NCBI GenBank assembly: GCA_964576255.1
Contig: CAZNUK010000006.1
Span: 1-52,425, forward strand
DNA: 52,425 bases
Direction of reading: 5' to 3'
From: Eshraghiella sp964576255
Lineage (GTDB): Bacteria > Bacillota > Clostridia > Lachnospirales > Lachnospiraceae
Made by a program: the position numbers and the translations under genes. Below the pieces are notes generated by a model that saw only the letters and a program-made list of their open reading frames with translations, was not told where the DNA came from and did no database searches. Positions within the stretch are counted from its first letter, which is position 1. The number at the start of each line of letters is the position of its first letter. This document shows, one piece after another, positions 35,188 to 42,850 of this stretch.

Positions 35188-37563
35188 ATGTTAAGAGAAG
35201 GAATGTTTATTGCAGAAAGATATGAAATAATTGAGAAAATTGGCTCAGGCGGAATGTCCGATGTATATAAGGCAAAATGCCATAAGCTTAACCGTTGCGT
35301 TGCCATTAAGGTTCTCAAAAATGAATTTAGTGAGGATAAGTCTTTTGTGGCAAAGTTTCGTGCTGAGGCACAGTCCGCAGCGGGACTTATGCATGCCAAT
35401 ATTGTTAATGTGTATGATGTTGGTGAGGAAAACGGCATATATTACATTGTAATGGAGCTTGTTGAAGGAATCACTCTCAAGAAATATATTGAGAAGAAGG
35501 GACGTCTTGGAATTCGTGAGGCAGTCAGCATTGCAATTCAGGTTGCCCAGGGAATGGATGCTGCCCATAAGCACAAAATCGTCCATAGAGATATTAAGCC
35601 ACAGAATATTATTATTTCCAAGGAAGGTAAGGTTAAGGTTACAGATTTTGGTATTGCCAAGGCTGCATCCTCTAACACAATTAATTCCACTGTGATGGGT
35701 TCTGTTCATTATATTTCTCCTGAACAGGCCAGAGGCGGATATAGCGATGATAAGAGTGATATTTATTCATTCGGTATTATGCTTTTTGAGATGTTAACCG
35801 GCAGAGTTCCTTTTGAGGGAGATACAACTGTTGCCATTGCACTTCAGCACATCCAGGATGATATTGTATCACCTAAGGATTATGTACCGGAGATCCCTGT
35901 CAGCGTTGAGAAGATTGTTCTTAAATGTACTCAGAAAAAGACTGAGAAGAGATATCAGAATGCAATGGATCTTATTGCGGATTTGAAGCGTTCTTTAGTA
36001 ACACCGGATGAGGATTTTGTAGTTATTGCATCCGCAGTAGCAATTGATGCTCCTACACAGATGATTGATTCCGAAGATGTTGCACAGATTAGTGCTATGT
36101 CAAGACAGAAGTCGGTTGGACTTGATGTTATAAATCCAAGTCACGATGGTTTGGAGCCGGTTTCTACTGATGATGTGGCTGAAGATACAGAGGAAGATGA
36201 AGTGGTTGTTGCTCCGGTTGAATTGGATGAAGAAGAGGAAGATATTAATCTTGCGGCATCCAAAAAGATGGACAAAATTATTACAATCATCGGAATTTCA
36301 GTTGGTGTTGTAATATTTATAATATTGATTATTCTTCTTTTTAAGATAATTAATATGTTTTCAGGTAACAAGACTACAACCATACCTACGAATAATCAGA
36401 CAACAACTGCGGATGATGGACTTGTAGAAGTTCCGGTTGTAATCGGATACACCTATGAACAGGCCAAAGAAATTTTAAATACAGCAGGTCTTGGAATCAA
36501 AGAAATCTACGATTTCTCCAGCACCTATGAAGCAGGAATTGTATTCCAGCAGAGCATTGATGCCGGAACAAGAGCTACACCTAACTCTACAGTTATTGTA
36601 ACAATCAGTAAGGGAGCGGTTACTTTTGTTTTACCAGATGTGCTTGGTAATGACCAGGCTACAGCGGATTCTACGCTTAAGGGTAAGGATTTGAAGGTAT
36701 CATATCAGTATGAAGAAACTGACAATTCAATTCTGTGGGGAACTGTTAAGAGCTCCAGTCCGGAGGCAGGAACCAGTGTTAAGAGCGGAGATGTAGTTAC
36801 TCTTGTTATTTACACAGGACCGGATGTTGTTAACGAAACTGTTCCTAGCATTAAGGATGAAGATGGTAACAGACTTACAGCAACAGAACTTAGAGAAAAA
36901 CTTAATGCCCTTTTATTTACAAAGGTTACAGTTGAATATGAGTATGATGAGGAAATCGAAAAAGGACTTGTAATTTCTCTTACAGGAGCAACAGAGGGCG
37001 AAAAAGCACCGGTAACAACACCTATTACATTAATTGTAAGTAAAGGACCGGACCCATCTAAAGCAACTGAGGATTCAACAACCGAGGCACCAACAACCGA
37101 GGCACCAACAACCGAGGCACCAACAACCGAGGAGCCAACCACTGAGGCACCAACAACAGCGGAACCAACAACTGAGGAGCCTGCAACGGAAACGCCTACA
37201 GATGAAGATGCAACAACGGTTGCCACAACTGTAACATTTACAGGTTCAGTGACAAGAAGAAGTGTTACAGATATTGTTCCTGATACAGCAACTAATATTA
37301 AGGTTGATATCAGAGTTAAGGATGCTAACGGAGCTGACGTTAAGGTTGATACCAAGAGCTTTGCGACATATTCAGATTTGGATGGTTCTGCGAACTTTAG
37401 TCTTTCTGGTATAACTGGAATTGAAGGCTTAACTGCCGGAGATGGTGAAGCTTATGCTGCTGTGTCATTTGACGGCAGCGGTACATATGAAGCCGATAAT
37501 GGTGGAGATGGTGATGGTGTTTTATATACAGCATACGTAAGTGTTACTATTGTGGCAGAATAA
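35188..37563 (+). CDS. prkC: PASTA-domain Ser/Thr protein kinase with Thr-rich linker and extra C-terminal domain
   Basis: A 791-residue membrane kinase that senses muropeptides or lipid II and controls cell-wall growth. Kinase domain 10-270: IGSGGMSDVYKAK, VAIKVLK, catalytic HRDIKPQNI near residue 133, DFGIAK. One membrane helix at about 362-390. Three PASTA repeats follow (about 410-475, 477-545, 549-622). Then comes a TTEAP repeat linker (about 630-672) and a further 120-residue beta-rich domain to the end, which is not part of the usual kinase and which I do not recognise. ATG 35188 has CAGGAGG upstream. The pair with prpC is conserved. Confidence 0.95.
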   Translation: MLREGMFIAERYEIIEKIGSGGMSDVYKAKCHKLNRCVAIKVLKNEFSEDKSFVAKFRAEAQSAAGLMHANIVNVYDVGEENGIYYIVMELVEGITLKKYIEKKGRLGIREAVSIAIQVAQGMDAAHKHKIVHRDIKPQNIIISKEGKVKVTDFGIAKAASSNTINSTVMGSVHYISPEQARGGYSDDKSDIYSFGIMLFEMLTGRVPFEGDTTVAIALQHIQDDIVSPKDYVPEIPVSVEKIVLKCTQKKTEKRYQNAMDLIADLKRSLVTPDEDFVVIASAVAIDAPTQMIDSEDVAQISAMSRQKSVGLDVINPSHDGLEPVSTDDVAEDTEEDEVVVAPVELDEEEEDINLAASKKMDKIITIIGISVGVVIFIILIILLFKIINMFSGNKTTTIPTNNQTTTADDGLVEVPVVIGYTYEQAKEILNTAGLGIKEIYDFSSTYEAGIVFQQSIDAGTRATPNSTVIVTISKGAVTFVLPDVLGNDQATADSTLKGKDLKVSYQYEETDNSILWGTVKSSSPEAGTSVKSGDVVTLVIYTGPDVVNETVPSIKDEDGNRLTATELREKLNALLFTKVTVEYEYDEEIEKGLVISLTGATEGEKAPVTTPITLIVSKGPDPSKATEDSTTEAPTTEAPTTEAPTTEEPTTEAPTTAEPTTEEPATETPTDEDATTVATTVTFTGSVTRRSVTDIVPDTATNIKVDIRVKDANGADVKVDTKSFATYSDLDGSANFSLSGITGIEGLTAGDGEAYAAVSFDGSGTYEADNGGDGDGVLYTAYVSVTIVAE
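37081..37200 (+). repeat. 15-bp tandem repeat inside prkC
   Basis: Eight units of 15 bp with consensus ACCGAGGCACCAACA encode the linker TEAPT. The first three units are identical; later ones diverge (GAG for GCA, ACAGCG and so on). It gives a stiff, Thr/Pro-rich extracellular stalk. The identical units could expand or contract by slippage. Confidence 0.9.
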
Positions 37564-37580
37564 TAAGATTAGAGGAACTC

Positions 37581-38459
37581 ATGCAGGGTAAAATAATAAA
37601 AGGAATTGCCGGCTTCTATTATGTACATGCCCTTGATGGCAACATATATGAATGCAAGGCAAAGGGAGTTTTTCGTAACAAAAAAATAAAGCCCCTTGTA
37701 GGGGATAATGTGGAGATGGATGTCATAAGCGCTACCGAATTAACCGGTAACGTGGTGGACATCCTGCCACGCAAAAACCAGTTAATAAGACCGGCGGTTG
37801 CAAATATTGACCAGACGCTGGTCGTTTTTGCGTCTTTGTCACCGGCACCGAATTTTAATCTTCTTAGCAGATTTCTGGTGATGATGGAATATCAGGAAGT
37901 ACCAACCATAATCTGTTTTAACAAATCCGACCAGGCATCGGAGGAAGAGCTTAAATATCTTGTGGATATATTTTACAAAAGCGGTGCTAAAATCATCGTA
38001 ACAAGCGTTGTCACTAATGAAGGAATTAAGGAGCTTGGCGAGCTATTGAAGGGCAAAACCACCTCATTTGCAGGGCCATCGGGAGTGGGCAAATCCTCAA
38101 TACTTAATGAGATTTTTCCTGATGCCAATTCCAAGACCGGAAATATCAGTGAGAAAATCAACCGAGGAAAGCATACCACCAGGCATTCTGAGATATTCCA
38201 TCTTGGAGATAACACTTATATTATGGATACGCCGGGTTTCACTTCATTGGATTATGATGTTGTGGAACATGACAGTCTTCGTTATTACTTTAATGAATTT
38301 GAGCCCTACGAAGGGCAGTGCAGATTTAATGGCTGTGTTCATGTGAATGAACCAAACTGCCGGGTTAAAGAAGCAGTGAGTGAAGGCATAATTAGCAAGG
38401 TAAGATACGATATATATACTGAAATGTACAAAGAATTGAAAGAGAAGAGGAAATATTAA
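37581..38459 (+). CDS. rsgA: Ribosome small-subunit GTPase RsgA
   Basis: A 292-residue circularly permuted GTPase that helps mature the 30S subunit. N-terminal OB domain (1-65); permuted motifs: G4 CFNKSD near residue 114, then G1 GPSGVGKSSILN near residue 165 and G3 DTPGF near residue 218; C-terminal zinc domain with C-x6-H-type set CRFNGCVHVNEPNC near residue 250. GAGG precedes the ATG. The stop overlaps the rpe start (TAATG). Confidence 0.96.
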   Translation: MQGKIIKGIAGFYYVHALDGNIYECKAKGVFRNKKIKPLVGDNVEMDVISATELTGNVVDILPRKNQLIRPAVANIDQTLVVFASLSPAPNFNLLSRFLVMMEYQEVPTIICFNKSDQASEEELKYLVDIFYKSGAKIIVTSVVTNEGIKELGELLKGKTTSFAGPSGVGKSSILNEIFPDANSKTGNISEKINRGKHTTRHSEIFHLGDNTYIMDTPGFTSLDYDVVEHDSLRYYFNEFEPYEGQCRFNGCVHVNEPNCRVKEAVSEGIISKVRYDIYTEMYKELKEKRKY

Positions 38460-39124
38460 TGAAAAAATATCTTTCACCGTCTATTTTGTCGGCGGATTTT
38501 ACTGTTTTAGGTGAACAGGTTGCACAGATAGAAGCTGCCGGTTCCCAGTTTGTTCATCTGGATATGATGGATGGGTTATTTGTTCCTAGTATATCTTTTG
38601 GAATGCCAATTATTCAGAGTCTCAGACCAAAATCAAATATGGTTTTTGACGCTCATATGATGGTAGTGGACCCGGAAAGATACATTAAACAGGTAAGAGA
38701 AGCAGGGGCGGATATAATTTCTGTTCATGTAGAAGCCTGTAAGGATGTTAAAGCTACACTTCTTGCTATAAAAGAGCTTGGTGCAAAGCCGGGACTTGCT
38801 TTTAATCCTGAGACACCGGTGGAGACTCTTCGTGAATATCTTCCATATGTGTACGAGGTTGTGTTGATGAGCGTACATCCGGGCTTTGGCGGACAGGCGT
38901 TTATACCTGAATCCCATGACAAGATAAGAGAGCTTGTAGCACTTAGGGATGAACTTAATTTGGATTTCTTCATTGAGGTTGATGGAGGGGTTAAGCTTGA
39001 TAATGTGGAAGAGGTGCTTAAAAGCGGAGCGGACATTATTGTGGCAGGTTCAGCTGTTTTTGGAGAAAAAATTCCTGACAAGGTTAAGGGATTTTTGGAT
39101 ATTCTTAAAAAATACGAGGATTAA
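38459..39124 (+). CDS. rpe: Ribulose-phosphate 3-epimerase
   Basis: A 221-residue TIM-barrel enzyme interconverting ribulose 5-phosphate and xylulose 5-phosphate. Conserved: SPSILSADF at the N-terminus, VHLDMMDGLFVPSISFG with metal/catalytic His and Asp, AHMMV, MSVHPGFGGQ near residue 140, EVDGGV (catalytic Asp) and the phosphate site AGSAVFG. It overlaps the rsgA stop by one base and lies just before thiN, as in Bacillus. Confidence 0.97.
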   Translation: MKKYLSPSILSADFTVLGEQVAQIEAAGSQFVHLDMMDGLFVPSISFGMPIIQSLRPKSNMVFDAHMMVVDPERYIKQVREAGADIISVHVEACKDVKATLLAIKELGAKPGLAFNPETPVETLREYLPYVYEVVLMSVHPGFGGQAFIPESHDKIRELVALRDELNLDFFIEVDGGVKLDNVEEVLKSGADIIVAGSAVFGEKIPDKVKGFLDILKKYED

Positions 39125-39127
39125 ATT

Positions 39128-39781
39128 GTGAGAACATTAATTATTACAGGCGGCAGATTTGATAAGGAATTTGCCGTTTCCTTTTTAGAAAAAAATAAAT
39201 ATGATTATGTGATAGCAGTAGACCATGGTCTGGATTACTGCAAAATTCTTAATGTGATTCCTGACATGATTGTGGGAGATTTTGATTCTGCTTATGAGCT
39301 GACTCTTGTAGAGTATGAGAATCAGGGAGTTACGGTGAGGCGTTTCCAACCGGAAAAAGATGACACGGATACTGAAATAGCCATACAAGAAGCGGTAATG
39401 CTTAAATCAGATATGGATATTCTTGGAGCAACAGGGGGAAGACTTGACCATCTTCTTGCCAATATTCACAATCTTAAAATCGCTTTGGACGGTGGAGTTG
39501 ACGCCAGAATTATTGACGAATGCAATACAATTTACCTTAAAAACAAATCTTTTGTCATTGACGGACAGGCGTGCAGGGGCAAATATATTTCTTTTGTGCC
39601 ATTTGACGGAGTGGTAAAAGGGTTAAAATTAAAGGGCTTTAAGTACTCCCTTAGTGGGTATGACCTAAAGCCCGGTGCATCCAGATGTATCAGTAACGAA
39701 CTTATCCAATCAGTTGGTGAAGTCGTTTTTGATAAGGGATGTTTAATTGTAATTAATTCCTTAGACGTTAAAGCGGAATAA
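39128..39781 (+). CDS. thiN: Thiamine pyrophosphokinase
   Basis: A 217-residue enzyme transferring pyrophosphate from ATP to thiamine. Motifs: AVDHGLDYC near residue 31, VGDFDSAYE near residue 52, KDDTDTEIAI near residue 77, and GATGGRLDHLLANI near residue 100. It begins with GTG at 39128, four bases after rpe. Its 3' end overlaps the convergent ychF gene by 21 bases. Confidence 0.93.
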   Translation: MRTLIITGGRFDKEFAVSFLEKNKYDYVIAVDHGLDYCKILNVIPDMIVGDFDSAYELTLVEYENQGVTVRRFQPEKDDTDTEIAIQEAVMLKSDMDILGATGGRLDHLLANIHNLKIALDGGVDARIIDECNTIYLKNKSFVIDGQACRGKYISFVPFDGVVKGLKLKGFKYSLSGYDLKPGASRCISNELIQSVGEVVFDKGCLIVINSLDVKAE

Positions 39782-40858
39782 AATAACATCTCCGTCCTTA
39801 ACAACGTATTCTTTGCCTTCGATTCCTACGAGGCCTTTTTCCTTGGCTGCGGCATATGTCTTGCAGTCAAGAAGGTCCTGATAGTGAACAACTTCAGCTT
39901 TGATAAAGCCTCTCTCAAAATCGCTGTGGATTTTGCCGGCAGCCTGTGGTGCCTTGGTTCCCTTAGTGATTGTCCATGCTCTTGTCTCGGTAGGACCTGC
40001 TGTAAGGTAACTGATTAAGCCAAGTAATTTGTAGCTGGCTTTAATTAATTTGTCCAAACCGGATTCGGAAAGTCCCAAATCCTCTAAGAACATTTTCTTC
40101 TCATCATCCTCTAATTCAGAGATTTCTTCTTCAATTTTAGCACATACAACGAATACCTCACTGCCTTCTGATGCAGCAAATTCTCTAACTTTGGCAACGT
40201 ACTGGTTAGAAGCAGCGTCATCTGCCAAATCATCTTCGCATACGTTAGCAGCATAAATAACCGGCTTAGAAGTAAGAAGGTCATAGGTTCCGAATAATTC
40301 CCTCTTGTCATCATCAGCAGGCTCAAAAGAACGAGCTGAAACACCTTCCTCAAGATGAGCCTTCAAAGCCTCAAGAAGCTCTAACTCCTTAGCCAAAGCC
40401 TTGTCGTTACGTGCGCCCTTGCTAACCTTGGCGATTCTACGCTCAACAATATCAATGTCAGAGAAAATAAGCTCAAGATTAATTGTCTCAATATCTCTTA
40501 ATGGGTCGATTGAACCATCTACATGGACGATGTTACTGTTTTCAAAGCATCTTACAACGTGAACGATGGCGTCGGTCTCACGAATATGTGAGAGGAACTG
40601 ATTGCCAAGGCCCTCGCCTTTGCTGGCACCCTTAACAAGTCCTGCAATATCAACAAATTCAATTACAGCAGGTGTTATCTTGGCTGAGTTATATAAATCT
40701 GCAAGAAGACCGAGACGCTCATCCGGAACTGCAACCACACCTACGTTAGGGTCGATTGTGCAGAATGGATAGTTGGCAGATTCGGCTCCTGCTTTGGTTA
40801 ATGAATTAAAAAGAGTACTCTTTCCGACATTTGGTAATCCAACAATTCCTAATTTCAT
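39761..40858 (-). CDS. ychF: Redox-regulated ATPase YchF
   Basis: A 365-residue Obg-family P-loop ATPase found in nearly all bacteria; it associates with ribosomes and affects stress responses. P-loop GLPNVGKSTLFN at the N-terminus, G3 DIAGLVKGASKGEGLGN near residue 68, the altered G4 NVCED near residue 200 (NxxE instead of NKxD, explaining ATP preference), and a C-terminal TGS-like domain (about 275-365, TETRAWTITKGTKAPQAAG). Minus-strand GGAAG lies before the ATG at 40858. It is divergent from lgt and convergent with thiN. Confidence 0.97.
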   Translation of the reverse strand: MKLGIVGLPNVGKSTLFNSLTKAGAESANYPFCTIDPNVGVVAVPDERLGLLADLYNSAKITPAVIEFVDIAGLVKGASKGEGLGNQFLSHIRETDAIVHVVRCFENSNIVHVDGSIDPLRDIETINLELIFSDIDIVERRIAKVSKGARNDKALAKELELLEALKAHLEEGVSARSFEPADDDKRELFGTYDLLTSKPVIYAANVCEDDLADDAASNQYVAKVREFAASEGSEVFVVCAKIEEEISELEDDEKKMFLEDLGLSESGLDKLIKASYKLLGLISYLTAGPTETRAWTITKGTKAPQAAGKIHSDFERGFIKAEVVHYQDLLDCKTYAAAKEKGLVGIEGKEYVVKDGDVILFRFNV

Positions 40859-40887
40859 ATTATATCTTCCTTTCTGTTACTTATAAA

Positions 40888-40916
40888 AAGATACCACAAA
40901 TAGTTTTTTTTAACAA
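40888..40916 (-). promoter_or_regulatory. Candidate ychF promoter
   Basis: On the minus strand: -35 TTGTTA (40911-40916), 17-bp spacer, -10 TATCTT (40888-40893) with an extended TGG before it. It is about 30 bases upstream of the ychF ATG and back-to-back with the lgt promoter. Confidence 0.55.
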
Positions 40917-40927
40917 CAATCATTTTA

Positions 40928-40956
40928 TTGATATTTAGTAGAATTTGTAATAAAAT
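40928..40956 (+). promoter_or_regulatory. Candidate lgt promoter
   Basis: -35 TTGATA (40928-40933), 17-bp spacer, -10 TAAAAT (40951-40956), 31 bases before the lgt start codon. The two hexamers and spacing are identical to those of the mraZ promoter. Confidence 0.75.
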
Positions 40957-40987
40957 GTCTTCTAGAATGGTTATAAAGGAGATTTGT

Positions 40988-41953
40988 ATGGGAGAAATAA
41001 GATTCCCGAATTTGGGATTGGAATTTTCTGTAGGCAAGGGCTTCTCAATTTTTGGATTTGAGATTGCTTTTTACGGAATTATTATTGCTCTTGGACTTAT
41101 TGCAGGAGCATTGGTGGCATACCATGATGCCAGGAGAAGAGGGCAGAACGTTGATTTGTACATGGACTACACACTTTTTGGAATGTTGGGAGCCATCGTT
41201 GGTGCGAGATTGTACTATGTAGCATTTGAATGGGATTACTACAGCAAGCATCTTGACCAGATTATTAACTTAAGAGCGGGAGGTCTGGCAATTTACGGAG
41301 CTATTATTGGTGCGACACTGGTGCTTCTTGTATTTTGCAAAATTAAGAAAGAAAATCCTCTTAAGATGTTGGATACAATTGTTCTTGGAATTGTTGTTGG
41401 ACAGATTATCGGAAGATGGGGCAATTTTTTCAACAGAGAGGCATATGGCGGATTTACGGACAGTCTTTTTGCGATGCAGATTCCTGTTAAGGATGCCACA
41501 GTTGTTAATACTGATATGATTGTCAGTGTTGATGGAGCTTTCTATGTTCAGGTGCATCCGACATTTTTGTATGAGAGCTTCTTGAATTCGATTCTTCTTG
41601 TATTGCTTTTGGTGTTCAGGGATAAGAAGAAATTCAATGGAGAAACACTTTGTCGTTACCTTGTGGGCTATGGCATTATAAGATTCTTTATTGAGGGAAT
41701 GAGAACAGACCAGCTTCTGCTTAAGGGCGTGGCAGTGTCCCAGGTGTTATCAGCAGTGCTTGCAGTGGCAGCGCTTGCGGTTATTGTTGTGATGAGAATT
41801 AGATTAAGAGGTAAGAGCTTGAAGACAGAGGAGGTAGTTTTGGAAGCGACTACGGGAGTGTCAGACGATGCAGTGGAATCGTCCGAGGAGATTGTCGCTG
41901 AAGATGCTGAAGTATCTGATGAAACTGTTATTGAAGATGCGACTGAAGAATAA
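40988..41953 (+). CDS. lgt: Prolipoprotein diacylglyceryl transferase
   Basis: A 321-residue membrane enzyme adding diacylglycerol to the lipobox cysteine of prolipoproteins such as those at 69 and 1239. Seven hydrophobic segments; signature GGLAIYGAIIGA near residue 98 and GRWGNFFNREAYGG near residue 140. The ATG at 40988 has AAAGGAG upstream; the longer frame includes the promoter region. After the last helix (about residue 275) there is a 45-residue acidic tail (EEIVAEDAEVSDETVIED) that is not part of the core enzyme and is presumably cytosolic. Confidence 0.95.
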   Translation: MGEIRFPNLGLEFSVGKGFSIFGFEIAFYGIIIALGLIAGALVAYHDARRRGQNVDLYMDYTLFGMLGAIVGARLYYVAFEWDYYSKHLDQIINLRAGGLAIYGAIIGATLVLLVFCKIKKENPLKMLDTIVLGIVVGQIIGRWGNFFNREAYGGFTDSLFAMQIPVKDATVVNTDMIVSVDGAFYVQVHPTFLYESFLNSILLVLLLVFRDKKKFNGETLCRYLVGYGIIRFFIEGMRTDQLLLKGVAVSQVLSAVLAVAALAVIVVMRIRLRGKSLKTEEVVLEATTGVSDDAVESSEEIVAEDAEVSDETVIEDATEE

Positions 41954-41959
41954 TTTAAA

Positions 41960-42036
41960 TAGGACCTGAGAGGATAGTTTGGCGCTATAGAGACTGTGAA
42001 AAGTTTCTATAGCGTTAATTATGTAAAATAGGTCCG
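41960..42036. repeat. Dispersed palindromic element, copy B
   Basis: Seven bases after the lgt stop. Outer arms GGACCT (41962-41967) and AGGTCC (42030-42035); inner hairpin with perfect arms CGCTATAGA (41983-41991) and TCTATAGCG (42006-42014), extended by GACT/AGTT around a GTGAAA loop. It shares GGACCTG, GCTATAGAGACT, TCTATA and AAATAGGTCC with copy A at 5072-5149. The outer stem is shorter here and the inner one stronger, so the structure is kept while the sequence varies. Confidence 0.7.
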
Positions 42037-42063
42037 GTGTGAAGGTGAGAAAAGTATCTCAGA

Positions 42064-42467
42064 GCCAAAAAGTTTCCCTGAGAAACCGCGTGCGGTTTCT
42101 CACAGCCAAAAACGTGCCGTGAGAAACCAACAAGCCTTCAAAAGGTTTCCCACAGCCAAAAAGTTTCCCTGAGAAACCGCGTGCGGTTTCTCACAGCCAA
42201 AAACGTGCCGTGAGAAACCAACAAGCCTTCAAAAGGTNNNNNNNNNNNNNNNNNNNNNNNNNNNNNNNNNNNNNNNNNNNNNNNNNNNNNNNNNNNNNNN
42301 NNNNNNNNNNNNNNNNNNNNNNNNNNNNNNNNNNNNNGCGGTTTCTCACAGCCAAAAACGTGCCGTGAGAAACCAACAAGCTTTCAAAAGGTTTCCTACA
42401 GCGAAAAAGTTTCCTTGAGAAACCGCGTGCGGTTTCTCACAGCCAAAAACGTGCCGTGAGAAACCAA
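42064..42467. repeat. 91-bp tandem repeat of paired hairpins, interrupted by assembly gap
   Basis: Units start at 42064, 42155, (virtual) 42310 and 42401 with an exact 91-bp period on each side of the gap. Each unit has two related halves that both begin GGTTTC[TC]C[A]CAGCCAAAAA and end TGAGAAACC, followed by different links (AACAAGCCTTCAAAA or GCGTGC). Arms GGTTTCTCAC/GTGAGAAACC pair over 10 bp, and TGAGAAACCGC/GCGGTTTCTCA over 11 bp, so alternative hairpins can form. The last units carry a few substitutions. No cas genes or changing spacers, so not CRISPR. True copy number is unknown because of the gap. Confidence 0.9.
42238..42337. other. Assembly gap (100 N)
   Basis: Exactly 100 N, a default placeholder length, inside the tandem repeat. 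The repeat phase on the two sides does not agree with a 100-bp gap, so the true length differs. Confidence 0.95.
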
Positions 42468-42591
42468 AGAGATTCTATGTGGCTGTAATAGAAATGTTTC
42501 TACAATAGACTTTGAAGTGGAAACCACTACAAAAGCACCAACAACAGAGAAAAATACTACAGAAGAAAACATCCGAAAATATGTGAAATAA
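42460..42591 (+). pseudogene. Possible lipoprotein gene remnant
   Basis: Directly after the last repeat unit an open frame of 43 codons without a usable start reads ETKEILCGCNRNVSTIDF and continues with a Thr/Glu-rich stretch containing ETTTKAPTTEKNTTEEN to a TAA at 42589-42591. LCGC resembles a lipobox and the TTE-rich part resembles a lipoprotein or cell-surface linker, such as the prkC linker and the start of the lipoprotein at 69. The upstream signal-peptide codons are missing, as if replaced by the repeat. It could also be chance. Confidence 0.4.
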
Positions 42592-42646
42592 TGGGAAAAT
42601 CCCCCACCACCAACCAGATACAATCAAATAATACACAAATCCCGTG

Positions 42647-42687
42647 TGAAAGCACCCAAAAAAGTGCCAAAACACGGGATTTTTTTG
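42647..42687 (+). terminator. Intrinsic terminator upstream of mraZ
   Basis: AAATCCCGTGT (42647-42657) pairs with ACACGGGATTT (42672-42682), followed by more T to 42687. A small inner stem GCAC/GTGC lies in the loop. It isolates the division cluster from transcription through lgt and the repeats. Confidence 0.85.
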
Positions 42688-42722
42688 TGTCCAAATTTTT
42701 TTCAAAAAAACCAAAAAAGTCC

Positions 42723-42751
42723 TTGATATTTATAGTGAAATAGTCTAAAAT
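42723..42751 (+). promoter_or_regulatory. mraZ / dcw operon promoter
   Basis: -35 TTGATA (42723-42728), 17-bp spacer, -10 TAAAAT (42746-42751). The expected start of transcription near 42758 leaves a leader of about 93 bases holding the AAGTGN array. Confidence 0.85.
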
Positions 42752-42760
42752 AGTGCTTAC

Positions 42761-42806
42761 AAGTGGTGAAAAGTGTGAAAAAGTGAGACTAAGTGGAACG
42801 AAGTGG
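42761..42806 (+). promoter_or_regulatory. Candidate MraZ operator: five AAGTGN boxes, 10-bp period
   Basis: AAGTGG, AAGTGT, AAGTGA, AAGTGG and AAGTGG start at 42761, 42771, 42781, 42791 and 42801, each separated by 4 variable bases. MraZ proteins are known to bind short direct repeats containing GTGG/GTG at about one-helical-turn spacing in front of their own gene. All boxes here face the same side of the helix just downstream of the promoter, as expected for autorepression by a ring-shaped MraZ oligomer. Confidence 0.85.
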
Positions 42807-42850
42807 TGAATTTCAAAGGTTTTAACAATTAGCGAAAAGGGGTGATAACG

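Noticed and set aside
36810..37355. 181-codon minus-strand frame inside prkC
   Set aside because: It is the mirror of the Thr-rich repeat (Gly-Ala-Ser-Val repeats), lies fully within the kinase gene and has no ribosome site.
42064..42467. CRISPR array reading of the GGTTTCTCAC repeats
   Set aside because: The sequences between repeats are the same from unit to unit, the period is 91 bp with two half-units, and no cas gene is nearby.
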